Shown: one piece after another, positions 28,127-36,600 of the stretch | How the letters are laid out: every line of letters begins with the position of its first letter | How positions within the stretch are numbered: the first letter of the stretch is position 1 | Assembly: GCF_004016445.2 (NCBI RefSeq) | Contig: NZ_SADT02000004.1 | Coordinates: 450,500 to 514,499, forward strand | DNA: 64,000 nucleotides | Source of the DNA: Mesorhizobium sp. M2E.F.Ca.ET.219.01.1.1 | Lineage (GTDB): Bacteria; Pseudomonadota; Alphaproteobacteria; Rhizobiales; Rhizobiaceae | Direction: 5' to 3' | Translations under genes and position numbers: made by a program | Notes under the pieces: generated by a model | Seen by the model: the letters and a program-made list of their open reading frames with translations, nothing else | What the model was told of the DNA's origin: nothing | The model's database searches: none

Positions 28127-28917
28127 GTCGGCGCCACGTCCGGACGCGGCATCTTGGTGAACAGCCTGAAGAAGTTGCTGGTGGTGATATCGGCGATTTC
28201 AGCCTCGCTGACGCCGATGGTCTCGGCTAGCACCTTCGCCGTGTTCGCCACATAGGCCGGTTCGTTGCGTTTTCCACGATGCGGGATCGGCGCAAGGTAG
28301 GGCGCGTCGGTCTCGACCAGCAGCCGGTCGCGCGGAACATCGGCCGCGATGGCGCGCAACTCGGGGGAATTCTTGAAGGTCAGGATGCCGGAGAAAGAAA
28401 CGTAGCCGCCCAGCGCCACGCCGACTTCGGCCAGCCTGCGCCCGGACGAAAAACAATGCAGGATGAAAGGGAAGGCGCCCTTCCCTGTCTCGTCCTCGAG
28501 GATCGACGCCATGTCGTCGTCGGCATTTCGCGCATGGATGACCAACGGCAGGCCGGTCCTGCGTGCCGCGGCGATATGGGTGCGAAAACCTTGCGCCTGC
28601 GCATCGCGCGGCGCCTTGTCATAGTAGTAATCCAGCCCGGCTTCGCCGATCGCCACCACCTTTGGATGCTCGGCGAGCCGCACCAGCTCGTCGGCGGTCA
28701 CATCAAGTTCTTCCGCCGCTTGATGCGGATGGGTGCCGACCGAGCAATAGACCTCGTCGAAACTTTCAGCGATTTCAAGGATCTGCTGAAAGCGCTTCAC
28801 GCGCGTCGAGATCGTGACCATACGGCCTACTCCGGCGGCGAGCGCGCGGGCGACGATAGCCGCCCGCTCCTCGGCGAAGTCCGGAAAGTCGAGATGGCAA
28901 TGGCTGTCGACCAGCAT
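28123..28917 (-). CDS. TatD-family metal-dependent hydrolase
   Basis: 264 residues from the ATG at 28917. Metal ligands appear in MLVDSHCHLDF, GEAGLDYYYD, VIHARNAD, HCFSSG and ETDAPYLAP. TatD enzymes are 3'-5' exonucleases or D-aminoacyl hydrolases implicated in DNA repair and quality control. The start shares one base with the metG stop, and metG-tatD is a conserved pair. The longer frame upstream is the shadow of metG. Confidence 0.93.
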   Translation of the reverse strand: MLVDSHCHLDFPDFAEERAAIVARALAAGVGRMVTISTRVKRFQQILEIAESFDEVYCSVGTHPHQAAEELDVTADELVRLAEHPKVVAIGEAGLDYYYDKAPRDAQAQGFRTHIAAARRTGLPLVIHARNADDDMASILEDETGKGAFPFILHCFSSGRRLAEVGVALGGYVSFSGILTFKNSPELRAIAADVPRDRLLVETDAPYLAPIPHRGKRNEPAYVANTAKVLAETIGVSEAEIADITTSNFFRLFTKMPRPDVAPT

Positions 28918-30461
28918 CAGGCGCCCTGCTCGACATAACGCGGGAACACGCCCTCCGGCGCCGGCAATGCGGTGCCGGGCACCAGCGAGTGGTCGGCATG
29001 GACGTGCTCGAAAGCACGCCTGTCCACAGGTACCGCCAGCAGGTCGAGCAGCTTGGCCGCCGATCCCGGAATGAAGGGCTGGCAAAGGAGCGCCACGCGT
29101 CGCACCAGTTCGGCCGTTGTCCACAAGACCGTTTCCATCCGCTCCGGATTGGTCTTCTTCAGCGCCCATGGCTCCTGGGAGGCGAAATAGCGGTCCGCTT
29201 CCGCTACCACGCCGAAGATCGCCGCCAGCGCCAGATGGATGCCCTGCTCCGCCATCGCCCGGCGCGAAACGGCCAGCGCTTCGATCGCCTGGTCGAGGAT
29301 CGCCGTATCGGCCTCCGCCAGCTCGTCGCGCCTCGGCACCGCGCCGCCGCAATTCTTGGCGATCATCGACAGCGACCGCTGCGCCAGATTGCCGAGCCCG
29401 TTGGCGAGGTCGGCGTTGGTGCGGTTGACGATCGCCTCATGGCTGTAGTTGCCGTCCTGGCCGAACGGCACCTCGCGCAGGAAGAAATAGCGCACCTGGT
29501 CGACGCCGTAGTGGTCCACCATCGTAAAGGGATCGATGACGTTGCCGACCGACTTCGACATCTTCTCGCCACGGTTGAACAGAAAGCCGTGTGCGAAGAC
29601 GCGCTTCGGCAGCGGGATTCCCGCCGACATCAGGAAGGCCGGCCAATACACGGTATGGAAGCGGACGATGTCCTTGCCGATGATGTGAGCGTCAGCTGGC
29701 CAAAACCGCCATTTCTCATCCTTTTCATTGGGATAGCCTATGCCGGTGATGTAGTTGGTCAAGGCGTCGATCCACACATACATCACATGCTTCTCGTCGC
29801 CCGGCACCGGCACGCCCCAGTCGAAGGTGGTGCGCGAGATCGACAGGTCCTTCAGCCCCGATTTGACGAAGCTCATCACCTCGTTGCGACGCTCGGCCGG
29901 ACCGATGAAATCGGGCTGGCTCTCGTAAAGCGCGAGGAGCTTGTCCTGATAGGTCGAAAGGCGGAAGAAATAGCTCTCCTCCTCGACCCATTCGACAGGC
30001 GTTCCCTGCGGTCCGTAGCGCACATTGTCGGCGCGGAGCTCGGTCTCCTCCTCGCCGTAATAGGCTTCGTCGCGCACCGAATACCAGCCGGCATAGCCGC
30101 CCTTGTAGATGTCGCCATTGGCGGCCATCGCCTTCCAGATCGCCTGGGAGGACACATAATGCCGCTCCTCGGTGGTGCGGATGAAATCATTGTTGGAAGC
30201 GTTGAGCGCGGTCGCCATGCGCCGGAACTCGGCCGAGTTGCGGTCGGCGAGCTCGCGCGCCGCGATGCCTTCCTTGCGCGCCGTCTGCAGCATCTTGATG
30301 CCGTGCTCGTCGGTGCCGGTCAGGAAGAACACGTCCTTGCCGTCGAGCCGCTGGAAGCGGGCAAGCGCGTCGGTGGCGATCAGTTCGTAGGCATGGCCGA
30401 TATGCGGCTTGCCGTTCGGGTAGGAGATCGCGGTCGTGATGTAGAATGTGTCGCGTGACAT
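28917..30461 (-). CDS. metG: Methionyl-tRNA synthetase
   Basis: 514 residues. Class I signatures are present: the HIGH box in SYPNGKPHIGHAYEL and KMSKS in GEKMSKSVGNVIDP. The MetRS core includes FLTGTDEHGIKM and YVWIDALTNYITG. The C-terminal EMAPII-like dimerisation domain of some MetRS is absent, as is usual for this short bacterial type. It charges tRNA-Met, including the initiator. The start at 30461 matches the family; the frame extends upstream without similarity. Confidence 0.96.
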   Translation of the reverse strand: MSRDTFYITTAISYPNGKPHIGHAYELIATDALARFQRLDGKDVFFLTGTDEHGIKMLQTARKEGIAARELADRNSAEFRRMATALNASNNDFIRTTEERHYVSSQAIWKAMAANGDIYKGGYAGWYSVRDEAYYGEEETELRADNVRYGPQGTPVEWVEEESYFFRLSTYQDKLLALYESQPDFIGPAERRNEVMSFVKSGLKDLSISRTTFDWGVPVPGDEKHVMYVWIDALTNYITGIGYPNEKDEKWRFWPADAHIIGKDIVRFHTVYWPAFLMSAGIPLPKRVFAHGFLFNRGEKMSKSVGNVIDPFTMVDHYGVDQVRYFFLREVPFGQDGNYSHEAIVNRTNADLANGLGNLAQRSLSMIAKNCGGAVPRRDELAEADTAILDQAIEALAVSRRAMAEQGIHLALAAIFGVVAEADRYFASQEPWALKKTNPERMETVLWTTAELVRRVALLCQPFIPGSAAKLLDLLAVPVDRRAFEHVHADHSLVPGTALPAPEGVFPRYVEQGA

Positions 30462-30541
30462 GAATGAACCGTCATGAATATCTGAATGTGAGTTGTGGCG
30501 GTGGATATCGCATCGGAACGTCGATTGCCATCCCGAGGCCA

Positions 30542-30577
30542 ATGCATGCCGCCCGAAAGTGGGCCAACGGCATGCAT
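30542..30577. repeat. Inverted repeat between holB and metG
   Basis: Perfect 10-bp arms ATGCATGCCG (30542-30551) and CGGCATGCAT (30568-30577), loop 16 bases, beginning 10 bases after the holB stop on the minus strand. No T-run follows, so a simple terminator is not certain; it may be an RNA processing stem or an operator. Confidence 0.5.
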
Positions 30578-30587
30578 CGAACGGGCG

Positions 30588-31643
30588 TCACATTCGCATC
30601 GCAGAATTCAGGCGGTCGATCATGGTCAGGGCGTGCTGCTTCTTGTCGAGATTGTAGGTCTCGGCCTCAGATATCGTGTTCAGCGCATCCTGCCAAGTCT
30701 CGGACAGCGTTTTGGCCCTGGCAAGGTCGCCGGACAGCGCCGCTTCGCTGGCGGCGTCCGAAAGCAGATCGAGCGCGCGGCGGTTGAAGATGTCGAACTG
30801 GATCGCCTGGTCGCGTCCCGCCACGGCCTCGGCAAGGCGGTGCGCGCCGGCAATGTCGGGCTTTCCGGCCGCCACCAGCGTGTCCAGCGCGCCGGCGATC
30901 TCCAGCCCGCCATATTGGGTGAGCAGGATGGCGTTACGGGCGCTGCCCCCTGCCCGTTCGGCAAGTGCCGCGCGCGCGGCCGGATCGTCCGGCGGCGGTG
31001 GCTCGACGTTTTCCAGTACCGCCATCAGCTCGTCGGCGGCCAAGGGCGCCAGCCGCACCATCTGGCAACGCGAGCGGATCGTCGGCAACAGGCTGCCCGG
31101 CGCGTGCACGATCAGGATGAACAAGGTTCGCGCCGGCGGCTCCTCGAGATTCTTGAGCAAGGCGTTGGCGGCGTTGGTGTTCATGTCGTCGGCTGGATCG
31201 ACGATGACGACGCGGTAGCTGCCGTCATGCGAGGTCATCGTCAGGAAGCGGCTGACCCTGCGGATTTCGTCCACGGTCAGCACCGTCTTGAAGCTCTTGG
31301 TCTTGTCGTTGGCCGGGCGCGTCAGATGCAGCACGCCCGGATGCGCCCCGGTGGCGATCTGGCGAAACAGCGAGGAAGCCGGATCGGGAACGGCAAGCGT
31401 GCCGGGCGCCGTCCTGAAATCCGGGTTTTTTAGAAGATGGTGCGCCATGTGGAACGCAAGCGTCGCCTTGCCGATGCCGAGCGGTCCGGAAAAAATCAGC
31501 GCATGCGGCAGCTTGCCCGCGCGGTAGGCGCCAGCGAGCATCCCCGCCGCCGTCGCGTGGCCGATCAGCCGCGGCGTTTCGGCCGGCTCGGGCACGCCGT
31601 CCAGCGTGTCATGCTGCTCTGGGGCGATGCGTTCGAAGATCAT
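30588..31643 (-). CDS. holB: DNA polymerase III delta' subunit
   Basis: 351 residues. The AAA+ clamp-loader fold shows ALIFSGPLGIGKATLAFHMAHHLL as a modified Walker A, YRVVIVDPADDMNTNAANALLKNLEEPPA as the Walker B/sensor region, and LLPTIRSRCQMVRLAPL. The zinc-binding cysteines of typical delta' are not seen, common in alphaproteobacteria. It is part of the clamp loader. Its start overlaps the tmk stop (ATGA); tmk-holB-(metG-tatD) is the conserved order. Confidence 0.95.
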   Translation of the reverse strand: MIFERIAPEQHDTLDGVPEPAETPRLIGHATAAGMLAGAYRAGKLPHALIFSGPLGIGKATLAFHMAHHLLKNPDFRTAPGTLAVPDPASSLFRQIATGAHPGVLHLTRPANDKTKSFKTVLTVDEIRRVSRFLTMTSHDGSYRVVIVDPADDMNTNAANALLKNLEEPPARTLFILIVHAPGSLLPTIRSRCQMVRLAPLAADELMAVLENVEPPPPDDPAARAALAERAGGSARNAILLTQYGGLEIAGALDTLVAAGKPDIAGAHRLAEAVAGRDQAIQFDIFNRRALDLLSDAASEAALSGDLARAKTLSETWQDALNTISEAETYNLDKKQHALTMIDRLNSAMRM

Positions 31644-32314
31644 GCCGGCGCCGTCTCGATCCTTTGCGCCGGCATCCGCGCTTCCAGCGCCGCGAAGACA
31701 GCGGCGGTGACGACATTCTCCACCGTGTCGGGATCGGCGGAAGCGTCGATGACGACACAGCGCTCCGGCTCCGCCTCGGCGATGGCCAGGAAAGCCTCGC
31801 GCCGACGCCGGTGGATGGCCAAGGTCTCCTTCTCGAAGCGGTCGGCGGCGTCGCCCGCGCCGCGGCGTGCCGTCGCCCGCTTCAAGCCCTCAACGGGATC
31901 GATGTCGAAGATCAGCGTCATGTCCGGCATCATGCCGTTGATGGCGACCGCCTCCAGCGCCTTCATGAAATCGGCGTCGATGCCGCCCGTGACGCCCTGG
32001 TAGACGCGCGAGGAATCGATGAAACGGTCGCACAGCACGATCGAGCCGCGCTCGACCGCCGGCCGAATGACCTGCTCGACATGGTCGGACCGGGCAGCGG
32101 CGAACAGGATTGCCTCCATCTTCGGGCCGAACGGCTCGGCCGCGCCGGACAGAAGCACGTGCCTTACCGCCTCGGCGCCAGGCGATCCACCCGGCTCGCG
32201 GGTGACCAGAACCTCGTATTTCTTGGCGCGCATGCGCCGCGCCAGCCGCTCGATCTGCGTCGACTTGCCTGCTCCTTCGCCGCCCTCGAAGGTGATGAAA
32301 AATCCGCTCGCCAA
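31640..32314 (-). CDS. tmk: Thymidylate kinase
   Basis: 224 residues if started at the TTG at 32314, which places GFFITFEGGEGAGKST (P-loop) at the family-typical N-terminus and has AAAGG upstream. A GTG at 32374 in the same frame is an alternative and adds 20 residues. Further motifs are the TREPGG loop, LCDRFIDSSRVYQG and the lid region RATARRGAGDAADRFEKE. It phosphorylates dTMP to dTDP. It overlaps holB by 4 bases. Confidence 0.92.
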   Translation of the reverse strand: MASGFFITFEGGEGAGKSTQIERLARRMRAKKYEVLVTREPGGSPGAEAVRHVLLSGAAEPFGPKMEAILFAAARSDHVEQVIRPAVERGSIVLCDRFIDSSRVYQGVTGGIDADFMKALEAVAINGMMPDMTLIFDIDPVEGLKRATARRGAGDAADRFEKETLAIHRRRREAFLAIAEAEPERCVVIDASADPDTVENVVTAAVFAALEARMPAQRIETAPA

Positions 32315-32386
32315 TCGAGACTGCCTTTGCCCGTGCTGGCCGCTGTCATAGCTCCCGTCCGATAAAAGGTCCACGAACTTGCCCGA

Positions 32387-33565
32387 TCACAAATGTTTCT
32401 GACGCAGCCAGCCGACAGCGAGTTCCTTGACGGCATCCAGCGCACGCTGCGGCAGCGTGCCCACCTTCACCGACTCGGCGGCATAGAGCGGTGTCTGCTG
32501 GCTGAGCGTATCGCCTATCCAAACGCGCAGCTCACCGACCGGTTGCCCTTCCTCGACCGGCGCCGACACTGGACCTTGATAGACGATCCTGGCGGTCAGC
32601 TTGTCGCGGTTGGCTATAGGCAGAAAGATGTCCACGGGGCCTTTGGCTTTCAAGGCCAGGCCGGATTTGACGCCGCCAAAGACCTGCGCTTCGCCGACCA
32701 CTTCGTCCTTGGCGAAGATCTCGGTCTTCTGGAAGGACCGCGAGCCCCAGTCGAGCAGCTTGCGCGCCTCCTCGGAGCGTTCGCGGTCGTTCGCCAGTCC
32801 AGTGAGCGCGGCGATCACGCGAATGCCGTTGTGACTGACGGTGCCGACTAGGCCGAAGCCCGCCTGCTCGCTGGCGCCGGCGACAAAGCCGTCGGCCTCG
32901 ATGCCCATGGCGATCAGCGGATTGCGGTTCCTCTGCGCGATCTTATTCCAGGTGAAATCCGGCTGGCCGTAATAGTGGAAGAACTCGGGATAGTCGCGCC
33001 ACAGATGCAGCGCCAGCATCGTCAGCTCGCGCACCGTCGTCTGCTGGCCGTCGGCCGGCAGGCCGGTCGAATTGACGAAGGTCGATTTCGACAGGCCGAG
33101 CTGGCGGGCGCGATCGGTCATCTGCGCCGCGAAATTCGCTTCCGAGCCGGCCATACCCTCGGCAAGCACGATGCAGCCATCATTGGCGGCCTGCACGGTG
33201 ACGCCCTGGATAAGGTCCTCGACGCGGACCGCGGATTTGAGCTTGGCGAACATGGTCGAGGTCCCGGACGGCGCGCCGCCGGTGCGCCAGGCGTTTTCGC
33301 TGACGACGAAGGTGTCGTCGAGCGTGATCCGCTTCGACTTGATGGCGTTGAAGACCACCTCCATCGTCATCAGCTTGGCCATCGAGGCCGGCGGGATCGG
33401 CTTGTCGGGGTCCTTGGCGAAGAGCACCGTGCCGGTGTCGGCATCGATCATGAACGCCTGCGTCGCCTTGGTCTCGAACAATTGCGCGCTCGCCGGGGCG
33501 GCGCAAAGCAGCACCAGCACCAATCCCAGAAGCCTGGCGAAAAGCGAAAGAGTGCGCAACTGCAT
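32387..33565 (-). CDS. D-alanyl-D-alanine carboxypeptidase-like protein with altered active site
   Basis: 392 residues from the ATG at 33565, with a signal peptide to about A27 and a peptidase S11 fold plus PBP5-type C-terminal domain and amphipathic end. The SxxK motif is kept (S61-M-A-K64). The SxN motif reads A126-A-N128, losing its serine, and the KTG motif reads V228-A-G230 in DGFVAGASEQAGFGLVG. Family members with all motifs trim the pentapeptide of peptidoglycan. Here full activity is doubtful; a binding or scaffold role is possible. It sits upstream of tmk and next to rlpA, another cell-wall gene. Confidence 0.9.
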   Translation of the reverse strand: MQLRTLSLFARLLGLVLVLLCAAPASAQLFETKATQAFMIDADTGTVLFAKDPDKPIPPASMAKLMTMEVVFNAIKSKRITLDDTFVVSENAWRTGGAPSGTSTMFAKLKSAVRVEDLIQGVTVQAANDGCIVLAEGMAGSEANFAAQMTDRARQLGLSKSTFVNSTGLPADGQQTTVRELTMLALHLWRDYPEFFHYYGQPDFTWNKIAQRNRNPLIAMGIEADGFVAGASEQAGFGLVGTVSHNGIRVIAALTGLANDRERSEEARKLLDWGSRSFQKTEIFAKDEVVGEAQVFGGVKSGLALKAKGPVDIFLPIANRDKLTARIVYQGPVSAPVEEGQPVGELRVWIGDTLSQQTPLYAAESVKVGTLPQRALDAVKELAVGWLRQKHL

Positions 33566-33681
33566 GAAATGTCGACCCAATCTGAGCAAAACCGGAGAGT
33601 CGCCCGGAATTGCGCAAAGACTACCCCGCGGCCAAGCTAGCAGGGTTTTTTCGGCCGGATCAACGTGCGGTGCGAATTTGA

Positions 33682-34947
33682 TCAGTTACGCACAACCAGC
33701 GCGTCCGGCGCGCCATGCGACCAGGCTGCCTGGAGCAGGTCGTCGATGCTGCCATGCCCATCCGGATAGACATTGACCGCGTACCAGTCATTGCCGTCGA
33801 GCTCCGTGCGCTGGATCTCGGTCCGGCCGAACGGCTCGAGCGCCGCGGCCACACGCTTGGCCTCGGCGGCTTCGTCGAAGGAACCGGCGGCGACGTAGTC
33901 GTACCCAGGCGTCTGTTCCTGGCGGTTCGATTTCTTCCACGATTGCAGGATATCGGCCGGCGACATGCCGCCGGCATCGAGCGCGGCAAAGACATCGGCG
34001 CGCTTCAGCCGCTCATCCGCATAGGACAACGAAGCCATGGCGAAGGGCGAGTTCGGCGGAAGGCCGAGATCCGGACGTTCCGGCACGATCGGCCCGAAAT
34101 CGGGCAGCACGACATCGCTGCCGCCCTGCGTAGAGAACGCTGCCGGCTGAACGGTGGCTTCATCCGACAAGCCCGGTTGCGCGGCAAAGGCCTGCCCTGA
34201 ATTGGTCAACTGTCCAGGGAACGGCACCGCGGCCGGCGGCGCGCCGACCGACAAGCTCGGCGACGGGCCATTCATGGCCACCATCACGCCAGTCGGCAAA
34301 CCGTCCGACGGATCCGGTCGGTTGTTGCCGGGCCGGTAGGACGCCACCAGATACTGATCGTCATTACCGTCGAGCGGCGCCCTGCCGACATATTCGACTT
34401 TGACCCTGGCGGTGCCGACCTTGTCATAGTCGAGCATCTGCGCCGCGCGTTCGGAGACGTCGATGATGCGGCCTTCATGATAGGGACCGCGGTCGTTGAC
34501 GCGAACGATCACGGAACTGCCGGTATCCAGATTGGTGACGCGGGCGTAGCTCGGCAGCGGCATCGTCGGATGCGCCGCGGTCAGTTGCGCCGTGTCATAG
34601 ACTTCGCCATTGGCGGTCAACCGCCCATGAAAGGCATCGCCATACCAGGAGGCCAGGCCGACCTTGGTGAAGCCCTTCTTATCTTCCTTCGGATAATACC
34701 ACTTGCCGCGAACCTGATAGGGCTTGCCGAGCTGGTCGCGGCCGCCGCCACGGCGCATGAACTGGACGCGCGGGCTTGCCTTCACGCCATATTCGGATTC
34801 GGCGAAATATTCCTTGGGATGGGCTCTCTTGTAGACCATCCCCTTCGGCTCGGGTTGTGAGGCGCAGGCAGCCAGAAGCAGGCCCGAAAGGGCGCTCAGG
34901 GCGAAAGCAGAAGCGCGACGAAGACGCGGGCGCGCCGGAGTCTGCAT
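33682..34947 (-). CDS. rlpA: RlpA-family lipoprotein (septal-ring lytic transglycosylase type) with SPOR domain
   Basis: 421 residues. The lipoprotein signal ends in the lipobox LLAAC. The double-psi beta-barrel RlpA domain (about 90-190) has GLASWYGDAFHGRLTANGEVYD and VIVRVNDRGPYHEGRIIDVSERAA with the catalytic Asp region. A long linker is followed by a C-terminal SPOR domain (about 345-420, YVAAGSFDEAAEAKRVAAAL) that binds denuded glycan at the septum. It probably cleaves or shapes glycan during division. The upstream gap has no clear promoter. Confidence 0.92.
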   Translation of the reverse strand: MQTPARPRLRRASAFALSALSGLLLAACASQPEPKGMVYKRAHPKEYFAESEYGVKASPRVQFMRRGGGRDQLGKPYQVRGKWYYPKEDKKGFTKVGLASWYGDAFHGRLTANGEVYDTAQLTAAHPTMPLPSYARVTNLDTGSSVIVRVNDRGPYHEGRIIDVSERAAQMLDYDKVGTARVKVEYVGRAPLDGNDDQYLVASYRPGNNRPDPSDGLPTGVMVAMNGPSPSLSVGAPPAAVPFPGQLTNSGQAFAAQPGLSDEATVQPAAFSTQGGSDVVLPDFGPIVPERPDLGLPPNSPFAMASLSYADERLKRADVFAALDAGGMSPADILQSWKKSNRQEQTPGYDYVAAGSFDEAAEAKRVAAALEPFGRTEIQRTELDGNDWYAVNVYPDGHGSIDDLLQAAWSHGAPDALVVRN

Positions 34948-35223
34948 GTTTTCGATTGTCCCCTACCGTGCTGCCACCCGACGGAGCCAAGCGTCCGCCG
35001 ATGCCAGCAACACCTTGATCCCCAATCCCTTTGTGCACAGTAATTGCTTATCACGATGTTAACCGATTATGGCAGCAACAGGGCGACATTGCGGCAAAGG
35101 TACAGAGCATGCGTGCTTCAGGCTAGCCGCGCCGGGTTACAACGCCTTTTTTCCGGCGACATCAAGCACCGCCAGAAGGATAATCGGCCCTACCGGACTC
35201 AGGTAAGAAGCGGCTGGAAGTCC

Positions 35224-35331
35224 CTATGCCGGAGGCGGTGGGGGCGGTGTTACCGACGAAACCTGCTGGGCCGTTGCGCGCGACAGGATCTCACGCTTCG
35301 TCAGAATCGGCTTCTCGTAGCTCTTCTTCAC
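35224..35331 (-). CDS. Small RiPP-precursor-like peptide (lasso-type leader)
   Basis: A 35-residue gene too short for most gene callers. The GTG at 35331 follows an excellent ribosome site (AGGGGG, 6-7 bases upstream). The peptide starts MKKSYEKPILTKRE, which fits the YxxPxL leader motif recognised by RRE/B1 proteins in lasso-peptide and related RiPP systems. It continues with a Thr and a short stretch, and ends in six prolines and an alanine. It lies alone in the gap 34948-35572. No maturation enzyme, protease or exporter gene is near it, so if real it is an orphan precursor. The coding claim rests on motif and ribosome site. Confidence 0.6.
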   Translation of the reverse strand: MKKSYEKPILTKREILSRATAQQVSSVTPPPPPPA

Positions 35332-35363
35332 GATTTCCCCCTGCTTGAAATATTAGCGAAGCG

Positions 35364-35393
35364 AAATTGGCCGACCTTTCACCGAATTGTCAA
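35364..35393 (-). promoter_or_regulatory. Possible promoter of the RiPP-like gene
   Basis: On the minus strand a consensus TTGACA lies at 35393-35388. The following -10 region, 17-18 bases on, reads CCAATTT, a weak match. It stands 33 bases before the GTG start. Support is moderate because only the -35 box is good. Confidence 0.35.
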
Positions 35394-35475
35394 TCCAACT
35401 CCCGGTCGATGGATAGGAGCGCGGTCCCCGGCGGCGCGATTCACGGCTTCCACGCGCCTGATTGAGCCCTGGCGA

Positions 35476-35504
35476 TTGACAGGTCTTTGCGCGAGGCACT
35501 AGAG
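35476..35504 (+). promoter_or_regulatory. Probable promoter of tRNA-Ser
   Basis: TTGACA (35476-35481), 17-base spacer, then CTAGAG (35499-35504), close to alphaproteobacterial -10 elements. It is 68 bases before the tRNA. Confidence 0.5.
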
Positions 35505-35572
35505 CATGGCTCGCAGTCCTACCGACATGGCCCTCGCGGCCAACGAGACGGCGCCTCGTGGAAAATCACGAT

Positions 35573-35662
35573 GGAGGGATGGCCGAGCGGTTTAAGGCAC
35601 CGGTCTTGAAAACCGGCGTGGGCGCAAGTTCACCGTGGGTTCGAATCCCACTCCCTCCGCCA
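35573..35662 (+). tRNA. tRNA-Ser (anticodon UGA)
   Basis: A 90-base class II tRNA. The acceptor arm GGAGGGA pairs with TCCCTCC, followed by discriminator G and an encoded CCA. The anticodon loop CTTGAAA gives UGA, which reads UCA and UCG. A long variable arm is present (GTGGGCGCAAGTTCAC region), and the T-arm is GTGGGTTCGAATCCCAC. Its last 14 bases are repeated at 46484-46497, marking it as the integration site of the element to its right. Confidence 0.97.
35649..35662 (+). repeat. attL (tRNA-Ser 3' end)
   Basis: CACTCCCTCCGCCA, the last 14 bases of the tRNA including CCA, identical to the copy at the far end of the element. The bases on either side differ between copies. Confidence 0.88.
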
Positions 35663-35731
35663 CAATGTCAATAAAATCAATGCTTTAGGTGGAATATTCG
35701 GGCCGTGCCATAACCTCTGCCCTACCCCGAC

Positions 35732-35760
35732 AAAAAAGCCCGGCCGCTGAGCAGCCGGGC
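35732..35760 (-). terminator. Terminator at the left end of the element
   Basis: GCCCGGC (35738-35744) and GCCGGGC (35754-35760) with a 9-base loop. On the minus strand the stem is followed by six T residues (plus-strand A-run at 35732-35737). It ends the minus-strand operon just inside attL. Confidence 0.85.
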
Positions 35761-35783
35761 CATATTCCAACTCGGTTGGATTT

Positions 35784-36449
35784 TCAGAGGCCGCTGTAGC
35801 TATCGTCCTCTCGCTCGTCCTCGTCGTCGGGGTCTTCCTCGCCATCCATGACGTGCCAATCGTTTTCCGTCTCGATCATGCTCAAGCGCTGATCGATGTG
35901 GTTTGTCCAGCCGAGGGACGGCTCGTCTTCTTCCGCGCTGCCGAAACAGGCCAGATCGCCCGTTAGCGACCCAGCCTCCCGCCAGCCCAGGTTATGCTCA
36001 TGGTCCCCGCCGTCTTCGGCATCCTCTGACCAGTGGGCACCCTTGCCGCCCCCGACGGCCCAAGAGGTGTCCTTCTCGTCACCGTTTGGCTCATAGTCAC
36101 TGTCATCGGCTTCGCGGTCATCATAGGCGCTGCCGCGGCCGTCGAGGAACATGTTGCTGCTTGCCTGTGGACCGCGCGCCGTCCAGCCCAGACTTGGCTC
36201 ATCGTCGGCGCCGTCCTCAAGGTCGGGGTCCGGCGACAGATCGTCGAGCATGTCAATCAGCGCCTCGATCGAACCGGCGAGCGATCGGCGGCTTGTGCGG
36301 TCTACCTGCAGGGTGAGCATGGCGTCACTGCGGATTTCCGCAGTGGTGGCCTCACTGGAAGATATTCCAGTGAAATCCTCACTGTGTTCGGACACAGTGA
36401 CACCGGCGATGTAGCGCTCGGCTTTCTTGGTGAGATGAAGGTCATCCAT
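35784..36449 (-). CDS. Acidic protein with repeated PSLGW-type motifs
   Basis: 221 residues, very acidic in the second half (DDEDEREDDSYS near the end). The motif DDEPSLGWT occurs at about 80, EDEPSLGWT at about 180, with a related HEHNLGWRE between. The N-terminus (MDDLHLTKKAERYIAG) is less biased. No known domain is recognised. It overlaps the next upstream gene by 8 bases and ends at the element's left terminator. Repeated Trp motifs in an acidic context suggest binding of a protein or nucleic-acid partner; this is speculation. Confidence 0.7.
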   Translation of the reverse strand: MDDLHLTKKAERYIAGVTVSEHSEDFTGISSSEATTAEIRSDAMLTLQVDRTSRRSLAGSIEALIDMLDDLSPDPDLEDGADDEPSLGWTARGPQASSNMFLDGRGSAYDDREADDSDYEPNGDEKDTSWAVGGGKGAHWSEDAEDGGDHEHNLGWREAGSLTGDLACFGSAEEDEPSLGWTNHIDQRLSMIETENDWHVMDGEEDPDDEDEREDDSYSGL

Positions 36450-36600
36450 TGAGGTCGGCCTCCAGATTGTCGATTGCGCGGGCGCCAGCGGCGTGCAGGG
36501 CGTTGGAGGCCTTTAGGAGCCACAAGGCGAGGGTTGCGCGTCCGAGGCGCGTACGAAGGCCCGCTGCGGCAAGCAGCAGCCCTATTGCGATGTAGGTCAT
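36442..36600 (-). CDS. Small hydrophobic protein upstream of the acidic protein
   Basis: 52 residues from the ATG at 36600: one hydrophobic helix (TYIAIGLLLAAAGL), a second amphipathic stretch (ATLALWLLKASNALHAAGA), and an acidic end. The frame is open further upstream (to 36960), with a possible earlier start, but that part is Arg/Pro-rich and unconvincing. Overlap by 8 bases with the acidic gene suggests co-translation. Confidence 0.55.
   Translation of the reverse strand: MTYIAIGLLLAAAGLRTRLGRATLALWLLKASNALHAAGARAIDNLEADLNG

Noticed and set aside
35044..35502. 152-codon plus-strand open frame in the gap before tRNA-Ser
   Set aside because: Arg-rich, no ribosome site, no domain; it lies opposite the small RiPP-like gene, which has better support.
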